Origin: Thalassovita mediterranea
Lineage (GTDB): Bacteria > Pseudomonadota > Alphaproteobacteria > Caulobacterales > Hyphomonadaceae
Assembly: GCA_019448215.1 (NCBI GenBank)
Contig: CP080408.1
Span: 1,612,001-1,676,000 of the forward strand
Direction of reading: 5' to 3'
DNA: 64,000 nucleotides
In this document: positions 34,895 to 42,880 of the stretch, piece after piece
How positions within the stretch are numbered: position 1 is the first letter of the stretch
Layout: each line of letters starts with the position of its first letter
Program-made: the position numbers and the translations under genes
Notes under the pieces: model-generated
Seen by the model: the letters and a program-made list of their open reading frames with translations, nothing else
What the model was told of the DNA's origin: nothing
Database searches by the model: none

Positions 34895-36082
34895 ATGACA
34901 GAGACGGCGCTGCCAGACCTTGGCGGCAAGACCATACTCCAGGTGATCCCCGAAATGTCGGCCGGTGGGGCTGAGCGCACGACGCTGGAAGTCGCCGAAG
35001 CCATCATCGAAGCGGGCGGGCGCGCCATTGTCGCCAGTGAAGGTGGCCGGCTTGTCAGCGCCCTGGAGGTAGCAGGCGGCGAACATGTGCCCTTCGCCCT
35101 GAAAACTAAGAACCCGCTCAGCATCTATTCCAATGCGGGCAAGCTGGCAGACCTGATCGAGGCGTGCGGCATCGACCTCGTCCATGCACGGTCACGCGCC
35201 CCGGCATGGAGCGCGCTCTGGGCTGCGCGCCGCACAGGCCGCGCATTCGTGACCACCTATCACGGTGCCTATTCCGGCAAGTCTGCGCTGAAAAAGGTCT
35301 ACAATTCAGTGATGGCGCGCGGCGACGTCGTCATCGCCAATTCCGAATGGACCGCAGATCATGTCCAGTCCGTCCACGGCACACCTGGTGAGCGCCTCGT
35401 CACCATCCCGCGCGGGGTGGACTTTGACGTGTTCGATGAGGCTGCCGTCAACCCGGACCGGATCGAGGCGATCCGCAACAACTGGCAGATCGAAGCGGCA
35501 AAGCCGACAATCCTGCTGCTGCCCGGACGTTTGACGAGCTGGAAAGGCCAGCTTGTGGCGATTGAGGCCTTTTCCAAACTGGATGAAAGCTTGCGCGCTG
35601 GCACCATCCTGATCCTCGCTGGCGACGCGCAGGGGCGCGACAAATACCAGGAAGAGCTGGAGCAGGCGATCGAGACATACGGGCTCGGCCATGCCGTGCG
35701 AATCGTCGGTCATACCGATGACATGGCCGCGGCCTATGCTGCCTCAGATATTGTCCTTGCACCATCCACGCGTCCTGAGGCGTTCGGCCGGGTCGCCGCC
35801 GAGGCCTCTGCCATGGGCAAACCCGTCATTGCGGCAGATCATGGCGGCCAGCGTGAGATCGTTGAGGACAGGCGGACAGGACTACGGGTTGAGCCGGGAA
35901 ACCCTGCGTCACTGGCCACCGCAATCGGCGCGCTCCTTGCATTGGACGGGCCAGAAAGACACGCGATTGGGGCAGCTGGCCGTACCCATGTGCGTGAGCG
36001 GTTTTCCAAACGGGGTCTGCAGGTCGCAACCCTGTCGGTTTACAAACGCGTCTTCGAAGCGCGTGAGGAGCAGTCGAATTGA
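34895..36082 (+). CDS. Glycosyltransferase, family 4 (GT-B fold)
   Basis: Predicted cell-surface polysaccharide or LPS glycosyltransferase of 395 residues. The N-terminal acceptor domain includes VIPEMSAGGAERTTLEVAEA and LVHARSRAPAWSALWAARRT. The C-terminal donor domain has the GT4 elements LLPGRLTSWKGQLVAIEAF and PEAFGRVAAEASAMGKPVIA, with the E-x7-E type pair for the nucleotide sugar. A GTG at 34871 is in frame, but ATG 34895 starts just before the fold and is preferred. The stop overlaps the next gene (TTGA), so the two transferases are probably co-expressed. Confidence 0.85.
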   Translation: MTETALPDLGGKTILQVIPEMSAGGAERTTLEVAEAIIEAGGRAIVASEGGRLVSALEVAGGEHVPFALKTKNPLSIYSNAGKLADLIEACGIDLVHARSRAPAWSALWAARRTGRAFVTTYHGAYSGKSALKKVYNSVMARGDVVIANSEWTADHVQSVHGTPGERLVTIPRGVDFDVFDEAAVNPDRIEAIRNNWQIEAAKPTILLLPGRLTSWKGQLVAIEAFSKLDESLRAGTILILAGDAQGRDKYQEELEQAIETYGLGHAVRIVGHTDDMAAAYAASDIVLAPSTRPEAFGRVAAEASAMGKPVIAADHGGQREIVEDRRTGLRVEPGNPASLATAIGALLALDGPERHAIGAAGRTHVRERFSKRGLQVATLSVYKRVFEAREEQSN

Positions 36083-37113
36083 GCAGAAGCGCTAATCCTG
36101 GAGAGAAAGCCAGGCGCGTCCTCGTCATCAAACTCAGCGCTCTGGGCGATTTCGTCCTGGCGCTTGGGGCCATGCGCGCCATCCGCGCGGCCCATCCAAA
36201 GGCGAGCATCACGCTCCTGACGACGCCGCCCTATGAGGGCCTCGCCAAGGCGACCGGCTTTTTCCAGAAGATCGAGACCGATGGACGCCCCGAAGGCCTG
36301 AAGGCGACGCGCGCGCTCCTCAAACGCATCCGCGAGCAGAAATACGACATCGTCTACGACCTCCAGACGTCGGGCCGTACGGCGAACTATTTCAAGGCGC
36401 TGAACATGCCGATGCGCAAGCCGCCGCTCTGGTCGGGTCACGCTGCCGGTGCTGCATTTGAACACAAGGGGCCTGAGCGCGAGCGCATGCACAGCATCGA
36501 CCGGTTCGGCGCTCAGCTCGAAATCGCGGGTCTCGGGCCAGAGACGACCGGCGGGCAATGGCCGCCCATGCCGGACATGTCGTTTGTGCGCCGTGCGCTC
36601 GGCGACTCGCCGTCGCTCCTGCCGGAATACTTCTCGATTTACGGGCCCTATGCGCTGATTATCCCGGGCGCCTCCAGCCATCGCAGCGCCAAGCGCTGGC
36701 CACCTGAGCGCTATGCAGCCCTTGCCTCACGCATCGCGGAAGCTGGCGTTACGCCAGTCCTGATCGGGTCCAAGGCCGAAGCAGAGATCGCGCAGACGAT
36801 CTGTCAGGCCGAGCCGCGCACCAAGAATCTCGTCAATCGCACCAGCCTTTTCCAGATCGTGACGCTGGCCGATCAGGCGCTTTTCGCTGTTGGCAATGAC
36901 ACTGGCCCCATGCATATGGCGGCACTTTCCCGGTGTCCGGGCGTTGCCCTTTTTGCCACAAGCGAGAGCGACCCATCAAAGGCCGCGCCGCGCGGCGCGC
37001 AGATGATTATCTGTCAGGCGCCGACGCTCGATGAGCTTAGCGTGCGTGACGTCTGGCAGGCCGTTCAGATGCTTGGTGCAATTCCCGGGCGCGATAAAGT
37101 CGCCCAAACTTGA
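36079..37113 (+). CDS. Glycosyltransferase family 9 (heptosyltransferase-like)
   Basis: A 344-residue GT9 protein, the family of LPS core heptosyltransferases. The start VLVIKLSALGDFVLALGAMR is the classic N-terminal motif. The C-terminal donor site contains LIIPGASSHRSAKRWPPERY and AVGNDTGPMHMAAL, matching the ADP-heptose transferase pattern. Start TTG 36079 overlaps the stop of the preceding GT4 gene. The actual sugar is not predictable. The pair is most likely for LPS core or a related surface glycan. Confidence 0.85.
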   Translation: MSRSANPGEKARRVLVIKLSALGDFVLALGAMRAIRAAHPKASITLLTTPPYEGLAKATGFFQKIETDGRPEGLKATRALLKRIREQKYDIVYDLQTSGRTANYFKALNMPMRKPPLWSGHAAGAAFEHKGPERERMHSIDRFGAQLEIAGLGPETTGGQWPPMPDMSFVRRALGDSPSLLPEYFSIYGPYALIIPGASSHRSAKRWPPERYAALASRIAEAGVTPVLIGSKAEAEIAQTICQAEPRTKNLVNRTSLFQIVTLADQALFAVGNDTGPMHMAALSRCPGVALFATSESDPSKAAPRGAQMIICQAPTLDELSVRDVWQAVQMLGAIPGRDKVAQT

Positions 37114-37173
37114 AAATTCGGCCGGAAATCGGCATATTCCGGTTCGCTTTAATTTGCTCAAAGGAGAAGAGCC

Positions 37174-37716
37174 ATAGCACGTAGACCGCATGCGGCACCG
37201 CCATCCAAAAGAAACACAGGGCCGCGCATCAATCGGGACATCAAGGCAGAGAAAGTTCTGCTGATCGACGAAGAAGGCGAAAAGCAGGGTGTAATGCCGC
37301 TCATGGCTGCACTGGATGCCGCCGCTGAGGCCGGCCTCGACCTGGTGGAAGTGTCGCCTAACCAGGAAGTCCCGGTCTGCAAGATCATCGACTATGGTAA
37401 GCTCCGCTACGAAGAGCAGAAGAAGAAGGCGGCTGCCAAGAAGAAGCAGAAGTCGGCTGAGCTCAAAGAAATCAAGATGCGTCCGAACATCGACACCCAT
37501 GACTATGAGGTGAAGACGAAATCGATGACGCGTTTCTTCGAAGATGGCGACAAGGTGAAAGTCACGCTCCGCTTCCGCGGCCGCGAAATGGCGCACCAGC
37601 ATCTCGGCATGGAGCTCCTCCAGAGGGTCAAGGAAGAGTTCGCCGAGACTGCCAAGGTCGAGCTGGAGCCAAAGCTCGAAGGCCGCCAGATGACCATGGT
37701 GATGGCACCGCGCTAG
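37174..37716 (+). CDS. infC: Translation initiation factor IF-3, starting at a rare ATA codon
   Basis: IF-3 dissociates 70S ribosomes and proofreads the start codon. The first ATG in the frame is at 37294, which would remove most of the N-terminal domain. The frame continues upstream to ATA 37174, which has AAGGAG at 37161-37166, seven bases before. The extra residues ([20 protein letters not shown]) are exactly the conserved IF-3 N-terminus, giving a normal 180-residue protein ending in the C-domain ([19 protein letters not shown]). No ATG, GTG or TTG exists between. Non-canonical starts (AUU in Escherichia coli) allow IF-3 to repress its own mRNA, so autoregulation is expected here. Confidence 0.93.
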   Translation: MARRPHAAPPSKRNTGPRINRDIKAEKVLLIDEEGEKQGVMPLMAALDAAAEAGLDLVEVSPNQEVPVCKIIDYGKLRYEEQKKKAAAKKKQKSAELKEIKMRPNIDTHDYEVKTKSMTRFFEDGDKVKVTLRFRGREMAHQHLGMELLQRVKEEFAETAKVELEPKLEGRQMTMVMAPR

Positions 37717-38016
37717 GGCGCGGTCGCTTTCAGCGTTCACGTAATTGCCAGTCCGCCGCCTCCCCACCGAAGGGTGGGGTCCATGGCGGCTGCGGCGTGA
37801 GTGCTCAACCGCCATGGGGCCCAGCTTTCGCTGGGAATGTTGGGGGATAGATGTGCTGCAAAGTTTCGCTGCAGTGGCATGTCCTGACGCCTTGATTTAG
37901 GCGCGTCTTTCCGTCATAAGCCCCCTCTTTCGAGCACTGCGGGCCAAAACGGCATGCCTGCGGGCTCATGAACGACTAGACAGTGGTCGCCTTGTGCGTC
38001 CCGACAGGAGATCGAA
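37717..38016. other. Palindrome-rich 300-bp intergenic region between infC and rpmI
   Basis: No gene is seen. Visible structures: CCCCACC-gaag-GGTGGGG (37762-37779); CCATGGCGG (37781-37789) pairing with CCGCCATGG (37809-37817); CCCAGC-tttc-GCTGGG (37820-37835); and CGCCT-tgattt-AGGCG (37888-37903). The first three form a compact cluster like repetitive extragenic palindromes. The last may be a terminator for infC or part of the rpmI leader, where L20 autoregulation is known in other bacteria. Confidence 0.6.
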
Positions 38017-38217
38017 ATGCCGAAGATGAAGACCAAGAAGGCCGCTGCGAAGCGGTTCAAGTTCACGGCCACAGGCAAGCTCAAGCACGGCGTCGCCGGC
38101 AAGCGTCACCGCCTGATCAGCCACAACGCGAAGTACATCCGTCAGAACCGCGGCACCAAGCCGGTTGCTGATGCGGACGTCGCACGCGTCAAGAAGTACC
38201 TGCCCTACGGCCTCTAG
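38017..38217 (+). CDS. rpmI: 50S ribosomal protein L35
   Basis: A 66-residue, strongly basic ribosomal protein with the family start [20 protein letters not shown] and the [14 protein letters not shown] region. AGGAG precedes the ATG. It is followed by rplT after 50 bp and preceded by infC, the conserved infC-rpmI-rplT order, here with an unusually long structured gap before rpmI. Confidence 0.98.
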   Translation: MPKMKTKKAAAKRFKFTATGKLKHGVAGKRHRLISHNAKYIRQNRGTKPVADADVARVKKYLPYGL

Positions 38218-38267
38218 GCCGGACGCAGATCGAACTCGAACCGTATTTGAACTAGCAGGAGGCCAAG

Positions 38268-38633
38268 ATGCCCCGTTCACGTAACAAAGTGCCGGCACAC
38301 GCCCGCCACAAGAAGATCATCAAGGCAGCCAAAGGTTATTATGGCCGCCGCAAGAATACTTTCCGCACGGCAAACGCTGCTGTCTGGAAAGCTGGCCAGT
38401 ACGCCTATATCGGCCGCAAGCAGAAGAAGCGCACCTTCCGTTCGCTCTGGATCCAGCGCATCAATGCTGCTGTCCGCATCCATGACGAAGAGCTGACCTA
38501 TTCGCGCTTCATCGACGGCCTCACCAAGGCTGGCGTCGAAGTTGACCGTAAGGTCATGGCTGACCTTGCCGTCCACGAACCAGAAGCTTTTGGCGCACTG
38601 GTGGAGAAGGCCAAGGGCGCGCTCGCAGCTTAA
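38268..38633 (+). CDS. rplT: 50S ribosomal protein L20
   Basis: A 121-residue assembly protein of the large subunit, with the basic helix [35 protein letters not shown] and the globular part [21 protein letters not shown]20 represses rpmI-rplT in several bacteria by binding the leader mRNA; the structured gap upstream of rpmI could be such a target. AGGAGG precedes the ATG. The stop TAA is followed by 91 bp containing the nested hairpins before pheS. Confidence 0.98.
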   Translation: MPRSRNKVPAHARHKKIIKAAKGYYGRRKNTFRTANAAVWKAGQYAYIGRKQKKRTFRSLWIQRINAAVRIHDEELTYSRFIDGLTKAGVEVDRKVMADLAVHEPEAFGALVEKAKGALAA

Positions 38634-38668
38634 GCGTTCCGCTTTTCGCATTTCTCCGCTATTTCCGA

Positions 38669-38724
38669 CCGCCAAGGCGGGGCGGAAAAGCCCCGTTCGG
38701 CCTTAAACCCAACGGGGCTTTTTC
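38669..38724 (+). promoter_or_regulatory. Attenuator-like nested hairpins directly before pheS
   Basis: Four ordered segments can pair alternately. Segment 1 CCGCC (38669-38673) pairs with GGCGG (38676-38680). CGGGGC (38678-38683), overlapping segment 2, pairs with GCCCCG (38690-38695). GCCCCGTT (38690-38697) pairs with AACGGGGC (38711-38718), and outer A/T pairs extend this stem to 12 bp. T tracts follow at 38719-38723. The last stem is a textbook intrinsic terminator ending one base before the pheS ATG, and its 3' arm is the only ribosome-binding-site-like sequence. Escherichia coli has a pheM-coded attenuator at this same place. A Phe-rich leader ORF with a normal start codon was not found here. 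Confidence 0.7.
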
Positions 38725-39798
38725 ATGTCTGAACTCGATAAGATCGAAAAAGAAGCGCTCGACGCGCTGGCTGCAGCAGGCGACCTTGCTGCGCTCGACG
38801 CGGTACGCGTGGCCGAGCTCGGCAAGAAGGGCCGCATCTCTGGCCTGATGAAGACGCTTGGCGGCATGAGCCCGGAAGAGCGTCAGGACATGGGCCCCAA
38901 GCTCAATGGCCTGCGCAACCGTGTTCAGGACGCCGTAGAGGCGCGCAAGTCAGAGCTTGAAGAAGCCGAGCTGGAGAAGAAACTCCAGACCGAGCGTATC
39001 GACATGACCCTGCCGCCGGTTGCCGCGCCTGAGGGCAAGCTGCACCCGGTCATGCAGGTCTTCGAAGAGATCGCTGCCATCTTCGGCGATATGGGCTTCA
39101 CCGTCGCTGAAGGCCCGGACATTGAAGATGACTGGCATAACTTCACGGCGCTGAACTTCCCTGAAGGCCACCCGGCGCGCGAAACGCACGACACCTTCTT
39201 CTTCCACCCGCAGGAAGGCGCGGCGCCGAAGGTGCTGCGCACCCATACCAGCCCCGTCCAGGTGCGCGTGATGGAGGCCCAGAAGCCGCCAATCCGCATC
39301 CTCGTGCCGGGCCGCGTTTACCGCAATGACTGGGACGCAACCCACACGCCGATGTTCCATCAGGTCGAGGGTCTGGTCATCGAGAAGAACATCCATATGG
39401 GTCACCTCAAGGGCTGCCTGATCGACTTCGTGCGCGAGTTCTTCGAGGTCGACAATGTCGAGGCACGCTTCCGCCCGCACTTCTTCCCGTTCACCGAGCC
39501 ATCGGCCGAGATGGACGTGAAATATACCAAGGTCGGCGACTCGATCGAGATCGGGGCAGGCGACAGCTGGATGGAAATCCTCGGTTCCGGCATGGTCCAC
39601 CCGAACGTGCTGCGCAATTGCGGCATCGACCCGGATGAGTATCAGGGCTTCGCCTTCGGTATGGGCGTCGACAGGCTCGCCATGCTGAAATACGGCATGC
39701 CGGACCTTCGCCCCTATTTCGAAGCCGATGCAGGCTGGAGCCGTCACTATGGCTTCCGGCCATGGGCTACGCCCAGCGTCTCCGGCGGGCTGAGCTAG
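38725..39798 (+). CDS. pheS: Phenylalanine-tRNA ligase alpha subunit
   Basis: Catalytic subunit charging tRNA-Phe, 357 residues. Class II motifs are visible: [20 protein letters not shown] leading to motif 1, [13 protein letters not shown] with [20 protein letters not shown] (motif 2), and [16 protein letters not shown] (motif 3). The N-terminal coiled coil binds tRNA. The start ATG abuts the T-tract of the upstream terminator hairpin. The beta subunit gene is separated from it by an unrelated membrane-protein gene. Confidence 0.98.
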   Translation: MSELDKIEKEALDALAAAGDLAALDAVRVAELGKKGRISGLMKTLGGMSPEERQDMGPKLNGLRNRVQDAVEARKSELEEAELEKKLQTERIDMTLPPVAAPEGKLHPVMQVFEEIAAIFGDMGFTVAEGPDIEDDWHNFTALNFPEGHPARETHDTFFFHPQEGAAPKVLRTHTSPVQVRVMEAQKPPIRILVPGRVYRNDWDATHTPMFHQVEGLVIEKNIHMGHLKGCLIDFVREFFEVDNVEARFRPHFFPFTEPSAEMDVKYTKVGDSIEIGAGDSWMEILGSGMVHPNVLRNCGIDPDEYQGFAFGMGVDRLAMLKYGMPDLRPYFEADAGWSRHYGFRPWATPSVSGGLS

Positions 39799-39813
39799 AA
39801 GGCGGGACAGGCC

Positions 39814-40434
39814 ATGGGTAACGGCAACAAGGCAGAAATGCTGATTGCGATCTGCGCGGTGATCACCAGCGCGATTGCAGTCTTCATTGCTTGGGACCAG
39901 GGACGCGTCATGCGTGCCCAGCAGCATGGCGCCGTCTTCCCTGTCGTCCAGATCGAGGGCTTCGTCTCGGAGACCCCCACAACTTCTGCAATGGGTATCC
40001 GCCTTACCAATAGCGGTGTCGGCCCGGCCCTGATCGAGCGGGTCGAAATGCTGAAGGATGGCGAGATCGTCGAGGACCTGACGCCCTATGCGGACACATT
40101 CCCGCCCGGCTATCAGCAATCCTGGTCGAGCTTGATTGGACGCGCTGTTGCGCCCGGCGACACCATCATGCCCCTGCGTGTCGACTGGCCGCGCGGGCAG
40201 GTGACGCTCGAACAGCGCAATGCAGCCGCTGCAGCGTGGAGCGAGCTTGATGTGGAAATCTGCTACTGCTCTGTCTTCGACCGCTGCTGGACGGCGCGCG
40301 GCCTTGGTATGGGCGTCAGCATGAGCCGTGCCGAGCCTGTAAAACGCTGCCAGCGCAGCGAAAAAGATATTTTCGAGGACCTCGCGGACGATGTGCGCGC
40401 CCCTCAAACCGAACCGACCCCGGAAGTGGAATAG
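39814..40434 (+). CDS. Unknown membrane-anchored protein inserted between pheS and pheT
   Basis: A 206-residue protein not recognised as a named family. Residues about 9-27 form one membrane helix (MLIAICAVITSAIAVFIAW); the rest is predicted extracytoplasmic or cytoplasmic beta-rich. The segment IRLTNSGVGPALIERVEMLK looks like an Ig-like strand pair, and EICYCSVFDRCWTARG is a Cys-rich, probably conserved motif, with another Cys in KRCQRS. The tail is acidic and Pro-rich. It starts 15 bp after pheS with AGGCGGGAC upstream and ends 3 bp before pheT, so it is co-transcribed with both. Base composition matches its neighbours. A link to tRNA charging is not implied by sequence. Confidence 0.8.
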   Translation: MGNGNKAEMLIAICAVITSAIAVFIAWDQGRVMRAQQHGAVFPVVQIEGFVSETPTTSAMGIRLTNSGVGPALIERVEMLKDGEIVEDLTPYADTFPPGYQQSWSSLIGRAVAPGDTIMPLRVDWPRGQVTLEQRNAAAAAWSELDVEICYCSVFDRCWTARGLGMGVSMSRAEPVKRCQRSEKDIFEDLADDVRAPQTEPTPEVE

Positions 40435-40437
40435 ACG

Positions 40438-42834
40438 ATGAAGTTCACACTCTCATGGCTGCAGGACTATCTCGCGACCAAGGCGCCGCTGGATGATATC
40501 CTTGCGACGATGCTGAAGGCCGGCCTCGAGGTCGAGCATGTCGAAGATCCGGGCGAGAAACTGTCCGAGTTCACGGTCGCTCACGTCACCGCGGCCGAGC
40601 CGCATCCGGATGCCGACCGCCTGCGTGTGTGCACGGTAGAGACTAAGGACGGCACCAAGCAGATCGTCTGCGGGGCGCCGAACGCGCGCGCCGGTATGAC
40701 CGCCATCTACGCGCCGCTCGGCACCTATATTCCCGGTCTCGACTTCGCGCTCGACAAGAAGCCGCGCAAGATCCGCGGCATCGAGAGCCACGGTATGCTC
40801 TGCTCCACCAAGGAGATTGAGGCAGGCGAGGACCATGACGGCATTGCGGACCTCAAAGGCGACTGGAAAGTCGGCACGCCAGCCGCCGAAGCCCTCGGCC
40901 TGACCGACAAGGTCATCGATTTCGAAGTTACCCCGAACCGCCCAGACTGGCTCGGTGTGCAGGGCATCGCCCGCGACCTCGCCGCAGCCGGGGCAGGGCG
41001 TTTCCTCGAAAACCCGATCAAGAAAGTCGAAGGCAGCTTCGACTGTCCTGTCGATATCCAGCTCGAAGCCCCGCAGGCCTGCCCGGTCTTTGCCGGTGCG
41101 CTTGTGCGCGGTGTCACAAACGGCCCATCGCCGGACTGGATGCAGCAGCGTCTCAAAGCGCTCGGCATCACGCCGCGTTCGCTGCTCGTCGACATTACCA
41201 ATTATATCTCGTTCGACCGCGCCCGTCCGCTTCACGCTTATGACGCGGCTAAGCTCAAGGGCGCTGTCGTTGCCCGTCTCGGCCGCGAGGGTGAGAAGCT
41301 GGAAGCCATCGACGGCAAGACCTATGAGATCGGCACAGAGATGTGCGTCATCGCTGACGATAGCGGCCCGATCGGCCTCGGCGGCGTGATGGGCGGCCAG
41401 TCCACGGCTGTCAGTGCAGAGACGACCGACGTCTTCATCGAGAGCGCCTGGTTCGACCCGCTTCGCACAGCCCGTACGGGCCGTGACACCGGCATCATTT
41501 CCGATGCCCGCTACCGCTTCGAGCGCGGTGTGGATCCGCAAAGCTGTGTCGATGGCCTCAACTTCGCGCTCATGCTCATCAAGGAGTATGGCGGCGGTGA
41601 GGTCTCGGTCAGCCGTATTGCGGGCCAGCCTCCGGCGCCGCACGCCAAGGTCCTGTTCGACAAGCGCGACGTTGCGCGCCTCACAGGGCTCGAAATCAAG
41701 CCGGCCGATCTCAAGAAGATGCTGAAGGATCTCGGCTTCGGCCTCGAGGATACGGGCGAGGCCTGGTACCTCACCGTGCCAAGCTGGCGCTTCGATATCG
41801 AGCAGTCCGCCGACATCGTCGAGGAGGTCGCCCGCCTCACCGGCTACGACAAGCTGCCGACCCAGTCGCTGCCGCCGCTCGAAGGCGGACGCACCGCAGT
41901 TATCACGCCGACGCAGGCCCGCATCCGTGCGGCGCGCCGTGTCATGGCGGCTCGTGGTTTTCTTGAGACGGTGACCTGGTCCTTCATGCCGAAGGAGCAG
42001 GCAAAACTGTTCGGCGGCGGCAGTGATGCGCTCACCCTCTCGAACCCCGTCGCCAGCGAGCTCAACCAGATGCGCCCGAGCATCCTCGCCAACCTCGCCG
42101 TTGCCGCTCAACGCGGCGCAGACCGCGGCGAGCGGGAGATGCGCCTGTTCGAAGCTGGCCCCGTCTATCTCGGCGACGGCCCGAAGGATCAGCGCAACGT
42201 GGTCGCTGCGCTCGTGCGCCCTGTGACGGCCCGTCACTGGAGCGGCGCGCTCGCCCCTTATGATGCCATCGCTGCCAAGGCGGATCTCTTCGCCCTTCTG
42301 GCAGAGCTCGACCAGCCGCCAGAGCGTTTCCAGATCGAAGCCCCGCGCCAGGATCACTGGCATCCGGGCCAGTCGGCCTGCCTGAAGCTCGGGCCCAAGG
42401 TCACGATCGCGCATTTCGGCGCGCTGCACCCGCGCGTCCTGAAAGAGCTGGATGTCGACGGTCCTGTCTATGGCTTTGAGCTCAATCTTAACGCCCTGCC
42501 GATGATGAAGGCGAAAGCCACGAAGACGCGTCCGGTGCTACAGCGCGCTGACCTGACGCCGATCCGCCGCGACTTTGCCTTCGTTGTCGATGAAGGCGTG
42601 CCAGCTGGCGATATCGTCCGTCAGGCCCGCGCCGGCGACAAGAAGCTCATCACGGCGGTCGATGTTTTCGACGTCTATCAGGGCAAGGGCATCGACCCGG
42701 GTAAGAAGTCCGTCGCCATCGAAGTCACGATCCAGCCGGAAGGCGAAACGCTGAAGGACAAGGAGATCGACAAGATCGCCGAAGCCATCATCGCCAACGT
42801 GACCAAGGCCACCGGCGGTGTGTTGCGGGGATAG
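40438..42834 (+). CDS. pheT: Phenylalanine-tRNA ligase beta subunit
   Basis: A 798-residue partner of PheS that supplies tRNA binding and editing. Domains in order: N-terminal segment (KFTLSWLQDYLATKAPLDDI), tRNA-binding EMAP-like fold at about 40-150, B3/B4 editing domain, B5 DNA-binding-like domain, the catalytic-like core, and the C-terminal anticodon-binding domain beginning near residue 700 (DLTPIRRDFAFVVDEGVPAG). It begins three bases after the small membrane-protein gene, so a separate promoter is unlikely. Confidence 0.98.
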   Translation: MKFTLSWLQDYLATKAPLDDILATMLKAGLEVEHVEDPGEKLSEFTVAHVTAAEPHPDADRLRVCTVETKDGTKQIVCGAPNARAGMTAIYAPLGTYIPGLDFALDKKPRKIRGIESHGMLCSTKEIEAGEDHDGIADLKGDWKVGTPAAEALGLTDKVIDFEVTPNRPDWLGVQGIARDLAAAGAGRFLENPIKKVEGSFDCPVDIQLEAPQACPVFAGALVRGVTNGPSPDWMQQRLKALGITPRSLLVDITNYISFDRARPLHAYDAAKLKGAVVARLGREGEKLEAIDGKTYEIGTEMCVIADDSGPIGLGGVMGGQSTAVSAETTDVFIESAWFDPLRTARTGRDTGIISDARYRFERGVDPQSCVDGLNFALMLIKEYGGGEVSVSRIAGQPPAPHAKVLFDKRDVARLTGLEIKPADLKKMLKDLGFGLEDTGEAWYLTVPSWRFDIEQSADIVEEVARLTGYDKLPTQSLPPLEGGRTAVITPTQARIRAARRVMAARGFLETVTWSFMPKEQAKLFGGGSDALTLSNPVASELNQMRPSILANLAVAAQRGADRGEREMRLFEAGPVYLGDGPKDQRNVVAALVRPVTARHWSGALAPYDAIAAKADLFALLAELDQPPERFQIEAPRQDHWHPGQSACLKLGPKVTIAHFGALHPRVLKELDVDGPVYGFELNLNALPMMKAKATKTRPVLQRADLTPIRRDFAFVVDEGVPAGDIVRQARAGDKKLITAVDVFDVYQGKGIDPGKKSVAIEVTIQPEGETLKDKEIDKIAEAIIANVTKATGGVLRG

Positions 42835-42849
42835 CCGTATCGCGCTTAA

Positions 42850-42876
42850 GCTTGCCCTCTAAGGCGGGGGGCAAGC
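42850..42876 (+). promoter_or_regulatory. Hairpin covering the ribosome-binding site of the ion-channel gene
   Basis: GCTTGCCC (42850-42857) pairs with GGGCAAGC (42869-42876). The 3' arm and adjacent loop contain the purine tract GGCGGGGGGC used as the ribosome-binding site, five bases before ATG 42881. It might also act as a weak terminator for pheT, but there is no T-tract. Confidence 0.4.
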
Positions 42877-42880
42877 AGCC

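Noticed and set aside
38634-38700. Phe-rich leader peptide before pheS
   Set aside because: The Phe codons are in the frame that follows the rplT stop, but no ATG, GTG or TTG opens that frame, and the other two frames have no convincing start and ribosome-binding site. Kept only as a note to the attenuator.
38950-40407. 485-residue open frame on the minus strand
   Set aside because: Antisense to pheS and the inserted gene. It starts inside a conserved gene and shows only shadow composition.
40453-42429. 658-residue open frame on the minus strand
   Set aside because: It lies wholly inside pheT on the other strand. Its sequence is rich in Arg, Ala and Asp-type shadow composition with no domain, and pheT is certain. 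Long antisense frames are expected at this GC content.
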